From Acidobacteriota bacterium (GTDB lineage Bacteria > Acidobacteriota > Terriglobia > Terriglobales > Acidobacteriaceae), in contig JABCZI010000002.1 in the NCBI GenBank assembly GCA_013289765.1, positions 310,001 through 374,000 on the forward strand: 64,000 nt of DNA, given 5' to 3'. Position 1 is the first letter of the stretch. Each line of letters opens with the position of its first letter. The translations under genes and the position numbers were made by a program. The notes under the pieces were generated by a model. It was not told the DNA's origin, ran no database searches, and was given only the letters and a program-made list of their open reading frames with translations. This document shows positions 16,789 to 24,110 of the stretch, piece after piece.

Positions 16789-16933
16789 CTTTGATCGCAT
16801 GATGCACGAACTAATCAAGGTGTCTCATAGCGAGATCAAGGAAAAATTGGACGCGGAGAAGGCAGAAAAAAAGAAAAGACGGAAGGCTAAGAAACCTTCC
16901 GCTTCGGGCCGCGCTGACGGCGAAAAGGATTAG
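16760..16933 (+). CDS. 57-residue basic accessory protein of the IS1595 element
   Basis: A TTG start at 16760 has GGAG (16750-16753) 6 nt upstream. The product begins MTRENSQFDNFDRMMHELIK, continues with a charged helix (SHSEIKEKLDAEKAEKKKRR) and ends in a Lys/Ser-rich tail. An ATG at 16799 is a shorter alternative. It overlaps the AIPR 3' end, suggesting translational coupling. Its stop codon overlaps the transposase stop on the other strand. I believe similar small proteins accompany other elements of this family, but this is recollection. Function unknown; a transposition or DNA-binding accessory role is plausible. Confidence 0.65.
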   Translation: MTRENSQFDNFDRMMHELIKVSHSEIKEKLDAEKAEKKKRRKAKKPSASGRADGEKD

Positions 16934-17907
16934 AACGGCGCTTCTTCGCCAGTCTTTCCTGTTAACTCGGCAAGGGTGAGACGCTTGCCGACAATCTGTG
17001 ACATAGCGATATTGAAACGCTCGGCATCGTCCAATTTGCGCCCAGTATCGTCTTTGCGATTATTGAAACGAAACGCTTGCTCGTCTACGTAGCGGAACAA
17101 GTGAAACGGCTCGACTGCAACGTAAGTTCCGCCAATCCCACGCTTGAGCAAAGACCAGAAATTCTCAAGCCCGTTAGTGTGGACGTTACCGCGAACGTAG
17201 CTGTCAAGATGGTTGATGACCAAATGCGTGTAGTCGGTCGCCAGTCCCTTGTAGCCCATGAACTCATCGGTCATGAGCCAAGTTCCCGGTGCAACGGAAT
17301 CGCGCACGATCTCTTGCATCTGCTTGCCATCACGCTTGCCAATTACAGTTGCTTTAACCTTGCCGCCGCGCTCCAGCATTCCCATGACAGCGGTTTTATT
17401 GCCATACGAAGTCATACGGCGGCGGCGAGATTGGTGCATGTTCCGCGCTTTACCACCGATGAAACTTTCGTCTACTTCGACCTTGCTGTGAGGACCACCG
17501 CCTAGCTTGCCGCCGTCCTTGCTCTGCAATCCCAGACGAATGCGGTGCATCATGAACCATGCGGATTTTTGAGTAACCCCGATGGCGCGCGCAATCTCGT
17601 AAGAGCTAACACCGTTGCGGCAATTCGACAGCATCCACACAGCGACAACCCACTTCTCAAGGGAGATAGGCGAGTCCTCGAAAATAGTGCCGACCTTCGC
17701 AGAGAACTGGCGCTTGGGGTGGACACTCTTGCATTGCCACTTGCGCTGGTTGTGAAGGAACACAACGTCATTCCGACCGCAAGTAGGGCAGAGCACGACA
17801 CCATTCGGCCATCGTAGCAGGACCATGTAGGCCAGAGCATTGTCAGGATTCGAGTAAAAGACTATTGCCTCTTGCAAGGTCTTTGGTTGCTTGTGTTTGC
17901 TGTCCAT
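16930..17907 (-). CDS. IS1595-family (ISXO2-like) DDE transposase
   Basis: 325 residues. The N-terminal zinc ribbon has CPTCGRND, but the second half reads CKSVHPKRQF, so the fourth cysteine is missing. The helix-turn-helix region EIARAIGVTQKSAWFMMHRI follows. The ISXO2-type catalytic core has VEVDESFIGGK (first Asp), WLMTDEFMGYKG (second Asp) and HTNGLENFWSLLKRGIGGTY (Asn/Glu region). Length is normal and the frame intact. A TTGACA-N17-TATCTT promoter in the right TIR ends only 6 nt before the ATG, so the transcript may be leaderless. Confidence 0.93.
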   Translation of the reverse strand: MDSKHKQPKTLQEAIVFYSNPDNALAYMVLLRWPNGVVLCPTCGRNDVVFLHNQRKWQCKSVHPKRQFSAKVGTIFEDSPISLEKWVVAVWMLSNCRNGVSSYEIARAIGVTQKSAWFMMHRIRLGLQSKDGGKLGGGPHSKVEVDESFIGGKARNMHQSRRRRMTSYGNKTAVMGMLERGGKVKATVIGKRDGKQMQEIVRDSVAPGTWLMTDEFMGYKGLATDYTHLVINHLDSYVRGNVHTNGLENFWSLLKRGIGGTYVAVEPFHLFRYVDEQAFRFNNRKDDTGRKLDDAERFNIAMSQIVGKRLTLAELTGKTGEEAPF

Positions 17908-17942
17908 GCAAGGAAGATAACGAAATGAGCCTGATTTGTCAA
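17908..17942 (-). promoter_or_regulatory. Inward promoter inside the right TIR, driving the transposase
   Basis: On the minus strand, a perfect TTGACA (17942-17937), 17-bp spacer and TATCTT (17919-17914) are followed by only CCTTGC before the ATG at 17907. Transcription would start at or next to the ATG. Confidence 0.65.
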
Positions 17943-17955
17943 GTATATTATCACC
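17928..17955 (-). repeat. Right terminal inverted repeat of the IS1595 element
   Basis: Reads GGTGATAATATACTTGAC inward on the minus strand. It is 22/28 identical to the left end, including 12 consecutive bases, and contains the transposase -35 box. Confidence 0.9.
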
Positions 17956-17963
17956 AATTCTTC
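17956..17963. repeat. Target-site duplication, right copy (AATTCTTC)
   Basis: Identical to 14931-14938 and directly adjacent to the right inverted repeat. Confidence 0.93.
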
Positions 17964-17988
17964 TGTGGAAAATTCCCTAGGGGAGACA

Positions 17989-18053
17989 GCGCCTGAGGGC
18001 GCGGTTCCTTTGCCGGGCCGAACGGTACGGCTGAAGCCATACCCTGATACGAA
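17989..18053. repeat. REP-like two-hairpin repeat, copy 1
   Basis: Two small palindromes: GCGCCT-GA-GGGCGC, then GGTAcGGCT-GA-AGCCaTACC, followed by CTGATACGAA. The same architecture and tail recur at 19364-19427, so the two copies flank the moeZ-like gene. Confidence 0.65.
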
Positions 18054-18089
18054 GCTCACACTCTAATACGAGCTTGATACTTCGGCCCT

Positions 18090-19256
18090 TCAGTACTTCG
18101 GGACCTTCGGATCCACCCTCTCGGCCCAGGCGTTGATTCCGCCGGCGAGGTTGTGCACTTTCTTAAAGCCCGACTGCCGGAGAAACTCGACGGCTTTCGC
18201 GCTGCGTCCGCCCATCTTGCAGTGGACGACGATTTCGCGGCTGGAATCGAGTTCGTTCACGCGCTTCGGCAAATCGTTCAGAGGAATGAGATTTCCACCG
18301 ATGTTGCAGATCTGAAATTCGTGAGGCTCGCGCACATCCAGGATGTACAGATCTTCCTTCGCATCCAGACGGCGTTTCAACTCTTCCACCTGCATTTCCC
18401 CAGCGCCTGCTTCCACCTTTTGTTCCTCCCCGCGAATACCGCAGAATTGGTCGTAGTCTATCAGCTTGGTTACGGTGGGATGCGTGCCGCAAACCGGGCA
18501 GTCGGGATTTTTGCGCAGCTTGAGCTCGCGGAACTTCATGCCGAGAGCGTCGATCAGCAGCAGCCGCCCGATGAGAGGGTCGCCCACGCCCAGAATTAAT
18601 TTAATCACTTCGGTGGCTTGCATCACGCCGACGAGGCCGGGAAGAATGCCGAGCACGCCGCCCTCGGCGCAGGATGGAACCAGGCCGGGCGGTGGCGGCT
18701 CAGGATAAAGGCAGCGGTAGCACGGACCGTTTTTCGTTGCGAACACGCTGGCCTGGCCTTCGAAACGGAAGATCGATCCGTAGACATTCGGTTTGCCAGT
18801 GAGCACGCAGGCGTCGTTCACCAGATAGCGCGTGGGGAAATTATCGGTGCCGTCAGCGATGATATCGAAGTCACGGAAAAGTTCGAGCGCGTTTTCGCTG
18901 CTCAAGCGCGTGTCGAACTTTTGAATATTCAAGAATGGATTGATGGCGGTCAGCTTGTCGGCGGCGGAATCCAGTTTCTTGCGCCCCACGTCAGCGGTGG
19001 AGTGGATGATCTGGCGCTGCAAGTTGGTGTAATCCACGACGTCGAAATCGACCAGGCCGAGCGTGCCCACGCCAGCGGCGCCGAGATAAAGAGCCAGCGG
19101 CGATCCCAGCCCTCCAGCGCCGATGCACAACACGCGCGCCGCCTTCAGCTTTTGCTGACCCTCCATGCCGACCTCGGGCATGATCAGGTGGCGCGAGTAG
19201 CGCAGGATTTCGTCTTTGTTCAGGGTGACGGGAATTTCGGTGGTGATGGTGGCCAT
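18090..19256 (-). CDS. MoeZ-type adenylyltransferase/sulfurtransferase (ThiF-rhodanese fusion)
   Basis: 388 residues. The E1-like domain has GAGGLGSPLALYLGAAGVG (ATP site) and DGTDNFPTRYLVND, with zinc-binding pairs CYRC and CPVC. A C-terminal rhodanese domain (about residues 285-385) has the active-site loop CKMGGRS. Such proteins adenylate the C-terminus of a ubiquitin-like sulfur carrier and load it with sulfur. The ATG at 19256 has AAAAGGA close upstream, and family homology starts there. The likely partner carrier is encoded 200 bp upstream on the same strand. Confidence 0.9.
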   Translation of the reverse strand: MATITTEIPVTLNKDEILRYSRHLIMPEVGMEGQQKLKAARVLCIGAGGLGSPLALYLGAAGVGTLGLVDFDVVDYTNLQRQIIHSTADVGRKKLDSAADKLTAINPFLNIQKFDTRLSSENALELFRDFDIIADGTDNFPTRYLVNDACVLTGKPNVYGSIFRFEGQASVFATKNGPCYRCLYPEPPPPGLVPSCAEGGVLGILPGLVGVMQATEVIKLILGVGDPLIGRLLLIDALGMKFRELKLRKNPDCPVCGTHPTVTKLIDYDQFCGIRGEEQKVEAGAGEMQVEELKRRLDAKEDLYILDVREPHEFQICNIGGNLIPLNDLPKRVNELDSSREIVVHCKMGGRSAKAVEFLRQSGFKKVHNLAGGINAWAERVDPKVPKY

Positions 19257-19363
19257 AAGTCCTTTTGGAAATTTCACAAATTGCGCTATCGGGATCCAAG
19301 ACACTAACGGCAGCGAGGACAGCAACAACAGCGGCTTGTGAAGGAAGGTTTCATATCCGAGCA

Positions 19364-19427
19364 GCGCCTAAAGGCGCGACGACCAAACGGCAATTGCGGC
19401 ATGCCTGAAGGCATGCCCTGATACGAA
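19364..19427. repeat. REP-like two-hairpin repeat, copy 2
   Basis: GCGCCTAAAGGCGC, then GGCATGCCTGAAGGCATGCC, then CTGATACGAA. It shares layout and tail with 17989-18053 while the stem sequences differ, which suggests a selected structure. Confidence 0.65.
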
Positions 19428-19459
19428 CTCAACGATCCAACTGTCCAGCGATCCAACGA

Positions 19460-19738
19460 TCAGGCTGCTCCGCCGGCGATGGAAGGCACGATAGAAATGT
19501 TATCACCTTCTTTTACCGCGGTCGCTTCTTTCTGAAGGTAGCGAATATCTTCGTCGTTCAAATACAAGTTTACGAAAGCGCGCAGCTTACCGTCTTCCGT
19601 ATAGAGATGGCGCTGCAGGTCGGGATGCTGAGCGACCAAGGTTGTGATCGCTTCGCCCACCGTCGCGGCCTTCACGTCGACGGTCGATTGCTTGCCCACA
19701 TATTGCCGCAATGGAGTAGGAATATGAATCTTGCTCAT
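19460..19738 (-). CDS. MoaD/ThiS-like (CysO-type) sulfur-carrier protein
   Basis: 92 residues with a beta-grasp pattern: MSKIHIPTPLRQYVGKQ, LYTEDGKLRAFVNLYLND, DNISIVPSIAGG. The terminus reads GGAA rather than ending at GG. Sulfur carriers need a free C-terminal GG for adenylation, so the extra AA probably has to be clipped. A JAMM protease gene occurs at 25847. Neighbouring moeZ-like, cysM and JAMM genes fit the CysO-CysM-Mec cysteine route better than molybdopterin synthesis. A longer start at 19786 is possible; MSKIH fits the family. Confidence 0.85.
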   Translation of the reverse strand: MSKIHIPTPLRQYVGKQSTVDVKAATVGEAITTLVAQHPDLQRHLYTEDGKLRAFVNLYLNDEDIRYLQKEATAVKEGDNISIVPSIAGGAA

Positions 19739-19891
19739 AAGGTCTAAGCATAGAGATGCTGCGGCAGAAATGGAAGATTCATTCACGCGCGCTCTTTGGT
19801 TCGGCGAACTGGTTCGCGGAGGCGTGGTTCCGGGTAAGCCACTTACGCCAGCGGTAACTGAGCCCTAGAATCAGGCCGGGGGAAAACTACG

Positions 19892-20743
19892 ATGACAATT
19901 TTTGATCCCGCTCGAGGCAGGATTATTGACGGTGGCGGCGGTGGAGTGGGACTGCTGCGCCTGATCGGACTAGGAATAGCGGCGTTTTTGCTGGTGATTT
20001 TGGTGTTCAGTTCCGTGACCAGAGTAGGCACAGGCCGGGTGGGCGTGCTCACGCTTTTCGGCAAAGTGCAAACCGGCGAGACTCTCGGCGAAGGCATCCA
20101 TCTCATCAATCCGCTGAAGACGAACAACGAACTCTCGATCCAGACGCAGACGTTGAAAGAATCTGCGAGTGTGCCTTCGAGCGAAGGCCTGATGATGAGC
20201 CTGGATACTTCTCTCATTTATCATCTCAATCCTGATCACGCCGCCGATGTGTTTCAGAAGATCGGTGCGGATTACGAAAATGTGGTGGTTGAGCCCACGC
20301 TCCGCTCCGCGATTCGCGAGGCCACCGCGTCACACACCGCCAACGCTCTTTACACCGGCGAACGCGAAATGGTAGCAAAGCAGATTTACGATCAGGTCAG
20401 CGCCCAGCTTAATCAGCGCGGACTGACCGTGGAGAACGTTCTGTTGCGCGACATTCAATTGCCCGCAACGTTGAAGTCCGCTATTGAAGCCAAGCAGCAG
20501 GCCGAGCAGGAATCCCTGGCCATGAATTTCCGCTTGCAGAAAGAAACGCAGGAGGCGCAGCGCAAGCGCATCGAAGCCGCTGGAGTTCGCGACTTCCAGC
20601 AGATTGTGGCGCAGGGCATCAGTGCGCAACTGCTGGAGTGGAAGGGTATTGAAGCCACAGAGAATTTGGCGAAAAGTCCCAACTCCAAAGTTGTGGTGAT
20701 CGGAAACAGCAAGAACGGACTGCCGCTGATTCTGGGACAGTAA
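19892..20743 (+). CDS. Prohibitin/HflC-like SPFH-domain membrane protein
   Basis: 283 residues. A Gly-rich N-terminus is followed by one membrane helix (LLRLIGLGIAAFLLVILVFS). The SPFH/band-7 domain has VGTGRVGVLTLFGKVQ and EGIHLINPL. A coiled-coil segment (EAKQQAEQESLAMNFRLQKE) follows. Family members form large membrane scaffolds, often with FtsH, but no hflK partner is adjacent. GGGGGA lies 8 nt before the ATG. Confidence 0.87.
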   Translation: MTIFDPARGRIIDGGGGGVGLLRLIGLGIAAFLLVILVFSSVTRVGTGRVGVLTLFGKVQTGETLGEGIHLINPLKTNNELSIQTQTLKESASVPSSEGLMMSLDTSLIYHLNPDHAADVFQKIGADYENVVVEPTLRSAIREATASHTANALYTGEREMVAKQIYDQVSAQLNQRGLTVENVLLRDIQLPATLKSAIEAKQQAEQESLAMNFRLQKETQEAQRKRIEAAGVRDFQQIVAQGISAQLLEWKGIEATENLAKSPNSKVVVIGNSKNGLPLILGQ

Positions 20744-20859
20744 TTTCAAGCCACTCCAACTCATGTGGGGAGAGCCGGCCCTTCGACTTCGCTCAGGGCA
20801 GGCTCTGTTCTGTCCACCAGCCGAAGGCGAAGGTTCTTCGGCGCTGCTAACATGACATC

Positions 20860-21897
20860 GTGCCCGCGCTTCTCGACATCCGCAAGTTGAGTATTGAGTT
20901 TCCCGCTGCCGGGTTGCAGTCAGCCGGACAGCCGGGGGCGGCTGTCCCCACACGAACGCTTCCCGCCGTACGCGACCTGAGCTTTTCTATCGCTGCGGGC
21001 GAAGTTCTGGGACTGGTGGGCGAATCCGGTTCCGGAAAGTCAATTACGTCTCTGGCGGTCATGCGGCTGTTGCCGCCACAGGCACGGATCTCGGGCGAGA
21101 TTTTTTTTGGCGAGAACGGCTCCGCTCGAAATCTCGCCGCTCTGCCCGCCGACTCCATGCGCCAATTGCGCGGATCGCGGATCGCAATGATTTTCCAGGA
21201 GCCGATGACGGCGCTCAATCCGGTGATGCGAGTCGGAGATCAGATCTCTGAAGCGGTGCTGGCTCACGGCACGGGTTCCAAGAGCGACGCAGCCAAGCTG
21301 GCGGTTCAGGCCATGACGGATGTCGCAATCCCCGAACCGGATCGGCGGGCGCGCGATTATCCTCATCAACTTTCGGGAGGCATGCGGCAGCGCATTATGA
21401 TCGCGATGGCCATCGTCAATCGTCCGCAGCTGCTGATCGCCGACGAGCCCACAACTGCGCTCGATGTCACCATTCAGGCGCAGATCCTTGACCTGCTGGC
21501 GCAACTGCGCGGCAAGTTTGGACTGACCATGTTATTCATCTCGCATGATCTGGCGGTTGTCTCGCAAGTTGCCGACCGCGTGGCGGTGATGTATGCGGGG
21601 AATCTTGTGGAACTCGGCGCGCGGCAGGAAATCTTTCGAGCCCCGGCGCATCCTTATACTCGCGGACTGTTGCGCGCGGTGCCAAATTTGAGGACGGAGC
21701 GTGGACATCCGCTGGGAACGATCGAGGGGACCGTGCCACCCTTGCATGCAATGCCGCCGGGCTGCGCTTTCGAGCCGCGCTGCGGATTTCGCATTCCCGA
21801 ATGTACGCGTACGGTTCCCCCGCTGATCGAAGTCGCGCACGGACACTGGGCGAGGTGCCCGGTGGTTAACGTTCCGGTGGTCACGGCGGCCCGGTGA
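20860..21897 (+). CDS. Oligopeptide/dipeptide ABC transporter ATPase (OppD/DppD-type)
   Basis: 345 residues. Walker A is GESGSGKS, the Q-loop lies in IFQEPMTALNPV, the signature is LSGGMRQR and Walker B is LLIADEPTTALDVT. The C-terminal oligopeptide/dipeptide extension has GCAFEPRC. No permease, binding protein or OppF lies beside it, so it is an orphan subunit here. It starts at GTG 20860 without a visible RBS. Confidence 0.9.
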   Translation: MPALLDIRKLSIEFPAAGLQSAGQPGAAVPTRTLPAVRDLSFSIAAGEVLGLVGESGSGKSITSLAVMRLLPPQARISGEIFFGENGSARNLAALPADSMRQLRGSRIAMIFQEPMTALNPVMRVGDQISEAVLAHGTGSKSDAAKLAVQAMTDVAIPEPDRRARDYPHQLSGGMRQRIMIAMAIVNRPQLLIADEPTTALDVTIQAQILDLLAQLRGKFGLTMLFISHDLAVVSQVADRVAVMYAGNLVELGARQEIFRAPAHPYTRGLLRAVPNLRTERGHPLGTIEGTVPPLHAMPPGCAFEPRCGFRIPECTRTVPPLIEVAHGHWARCPVVNVPVVTAAR

Positions 21898-21960
21898 TGA
21901 ATGTTCGATGAGCTTGCTGCGATGAGCTTGTTGCGATGATCGTTGCACGGTAGGAGTCGC
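21898..21960. repeat. Iterated GATGAGCTTG words
   Basis: GATGAGCTTGCTGC and GATGAGCTTGTTGC occur in tandem, followed by a GATGATCGTTGC variant, between the OppD-like gene and the phosphoesterase gene. Confidence 0.4.
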
Positions 21961-22027
21961 GGAATACACTGCGGATGTGGCGGGTGTGTTCGCAGTCGTT
22001 CTATAATCGCCATCCGTCTGGTGTTCA

Positions 22028-22783
22028 TTGCGCATACTGCTGCTGAGCGACATTCACGCCAATCTCGAAGCGCTGGAGGCCTGCATGGCGGCCGCGCCCA
22101 CCTACGATTCCGTGGTTAATCTGGGCGACGTTGTGGGCTATGGCGCTTCTCCGAATGAAGTGGTCGAGCGATCGCGGAGCCTGGGAAATATTTTTGTGCG
22201 CGGCAATCATGACAAAGCGGCGACTGGGCTGCTTGATCTCGCGGATTTCAATCCCATGGCCGCAGCGGCCGCGATCTGGACACAGAACCAGCTCACTCCG
22301 GAGAATCACGCGTGGCTAAAGTCGTTGCCGCACGGTCCGCTTTCTTTGGAAGGCTTTCCCCAGGCGAAGCTCGTCCACGGCTCGCCGGAGGATGAAGATG
22401 CGTACATTGTTTCAATCGGCGACGCCCTAGTGCCGTTGCTGGCGCTGACCGCGCCACTCACCTTCTTCGGCCACACGCATTTGCAGGGAGGGTTCTTCGC
22501 CAACGGCAACAGTGCCGACGGATTCCGTCCGGAATACCGCACTGTCGGACAAGCCGAGTCGGTATCGCTGCAACTGAAGCCGGAGACTCGTTACCTGATT
22601 AATCCCGGATCGGTGGGGCAGCCGCGCGATGGGGATTGGCGCGCGGCCTTCGCGCTGTTCGATACGGAAGCGCAGATCGTCCATTTTCACCGCTCGCCGT
22701 ATAACCTGAAAGCGGCGCAGGACCGCATCTTCGCGGCGAACCTTCCGCCGCGACTGGCAACCCGCCTGGCTGCGGGCCGCTGA
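22028..22783 (+). CDS. Calcineurin-like metallophosphoesterase
   Basis: 251 residues. The metal-binding motif series is intact: SDIHAN, GDVVGYG, RGNHD, then VHGSP and FGHTH. This fits the YfcE-like subgroup of small cytoplasmic phosphodiesterases. The substrate is unknown. The product begins RILLLSDIHAN directly after a TTG at 22028; no ATG lies close by and the RBS is weak. Confidence 0.85.
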   Translation: MRILLLSDIHANLEALEACMAAAPTYDSVVNLGDVVGYGASPNEVVERSRSLGNIFVRGNHDKAATGLLDLADFNPMAAAAAIWTQNQLTPENHAWLKSLPHGPLSLEGFPQAKLVHGSPEDEDAYIVSIGDALVPLLALTAPLTFFGHTHLQGGFFANGNSADGFRPEYRTVGQAESVSLQLKPETRYLINPGSVGQPRDGDWRAAFALFDTEAQIVHFHRSPYNLKAAQDRIFAANLPPRLATRLAAGR

Positions 22784-22865
22784 GAGCGGGGAGTCATTCA
22801 TTACTCCGGTGTCATGACAATGGAGTAGGAAATGACAAGCCCGTCTGCGTTGTAAACTCAGTGGC

Positions 22866-23501
22866 ATGGCTTATCCCCGCCGGCCGGCAACGAAATCTCT
22901 TTTTTCATCGCGCGAAGATTCGTCGCGCGAGAATCCTCCCGCTCACTACCTGATTGCGCACAGCGATGGCGGCGCGCGCGGCAACCCTGGTCCCGCTGGA
23001 TACGGCGTGGTCATTCAAGACGAAGCTGGACGAAAAGTCGCGCAGCTCAGCGAGTATCTCGGCCACCAGACAAACAATTTTGCCGAGTATCAGGGACTGA
23101 TCGCGGCCCTCGAATACGCGCTGCAACACGGACCGAAAGCGCTGAAGCTGATCAGCGATTCGGAATTGCTGGTGCGGCAGATTAAAGGGATCTATAAGGT
23201 AAAGAATCCAACCTTGCAGGACCTTCATGGCCGCGCCAAAGAATTGATTGTGCAACTGGAATGGTTTTCGATCGGCCACGCTCTTCGCGAACAGAATCAG
23301 GATGCCGACCGTCTGGCCAACGAAGCGATGGACAAAGGCATGGGACGTGTGGCGCGGGCGCCCGCGCCCACGCCCGCGACTCTCGCCACCAGTCCAAATC
23401 CTGCCCAAGAATTGGAAGGCGTAATTCGTAACGGAGTAGTGGAGTTAGTAAACGGCAAACTTCCCGAAGGTATGCGGGTGCAAGTGCGAGCGAAACGCTA
23501 A
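22866..23501 (+). CDS. Ribonuclease HI family protein
   Basis: 211 residues. The RNase H fold shows its acidic residues in order: Asp in SDGGARGNPGPAGYG, Glu in NFAEYQGLIAALEYAL, Asp in ISDSELLVRQI and Asp in NQDADRLANEAMD. It should cleave RNA in RNA-DNA hybrids. A basic N-terminus of about 28 residues and a C-terminal region of about 50 residues surround the domain. The ATG at 22866 follows the phosphoesterase gene by 82 bp. Confidence 0.88.
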   Translation: MAYPRRPATKSLFSSREDSSRENPPAHYLIAHSDGGARGNPGPAGYGVVIQDEAGRKVAQLSEYLGHQTNNFAEYQGLIAALEYALQHGPKALKLISDSELLVRQIKGIYKVKNPTLQDLHGRAKELIVQLEWFSIGHALREQNQDADRLANEAMDKGMGRVARAPAPTPATLATSPNPAQELEGVIRNGVVELVNGKLPEGMRVQVRAKR

Positions 23502-23525
23502 AAATACCTCGGCGAAGAATCCGAA

Positions 23526-24014
23526 TCACTCCGCTGCCGAGGTGTGGTCGTGCACAATCTTCCATCCGTTGGGAAATTTGCGGAACACCAAGGTGAACAA
23601 GCCATGCGGAGTCTTACCATCGGACATGGTCAACTTCCACGAACCGCGCACGAAGGCCCCCTCCTGCCCCAGCACTTCGACGCGCAGGCCGGAAAATTCC
23701 AACTTCCCCATCTCATGCCCGGGGCTTTTGTAGTTGGCCAGATAGCGGTCAATCGTGGCCTGCCATCCGTCCTGCTCTTTCGCGCCGGAAAAAAATGTCA
23801 GGTCTGAAGAATTCCAGTAACCGGTCATGAAGCCTTCCAGGTCGTGGCGGTTCCAGGCATCTTGCTGCTTATGCAGGACGCGTTCAATGGCCTTTGCTTC
23901 ATTGCCATTTTCGCCCGGCGCGGCCTGGGCAAGGGCTTGGCGACTAGTTGGGAGCAACGCGAGGGGCAAGCAGAAGGAGAAAAACAGGAAGTCGAGAATG
24001 AACCGGTTGCGCAT
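23526..24014 (-). CDS. Secreted NTF2-like (DUF4440/SnoaL) protein
   Basis: 162 residues. A signal peptide (ILDFLFFSFCLPLALLPTS) is followed by an NTF2-like domain (VLHKQQDAWNRHDLEGFMTG through FRKFPNGWKIVHDHTSA). The ATG at 24014 has GGAGG 6 nt upstream, which rules out the longer frame. This is the third such exported protein in the window. No ligand or reaction can be assigned. Confidence 0.75.
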   Translation of the reverse strand: MRNRFILDFLFFSFCLPLALLPTSRQALAQAAPGENGNEAKAIERVLHKQQDAWNRHDLEGFMTGYWNSSDLTFFSGAKEQDGWQATIDRYLANYKSPGHEMGKLEFSGLRVEVLGQEGAFVRGSWKLTMSDGKTPHGLFTLVFRKFPNGWKIVHDHTSAAE

Positions 24015-24110
24015 GCAAACCTCCGGAAGTTTACTGATGGCGCACCAGTTTCGCACGACAGAGGGAATCGAGTGGGGAGATTTTCGCAAACCAGCGGCCA
24101 CGGGCAAGAA

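Larger units (their letters stand above)
14939..17955. mobile_element. IS1595-family transposon carrying an AIPR cargo gene
   Basis: A 3017-bp element bounded by 28-bp imperfect terminal inverted repeats (22/28 identical) and flanked by perfect 8-bp direct repeats AATTCTTC. Inside are an AIPR-family gene (15064-16788), a 57-codon gene (16760-16933) and an ISXO2-like DDE transposase (16930-17907, opposite strand). The cargo is visibly more AT-rich than surrounding genes. IS1595-family members with passenger genes are known. What the sequence adds is exact ends that enclose an abortive-infection-type gene. Intact ends and an intact transposase frame suggest a fairly recent insertion. Confidence 0.93.
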
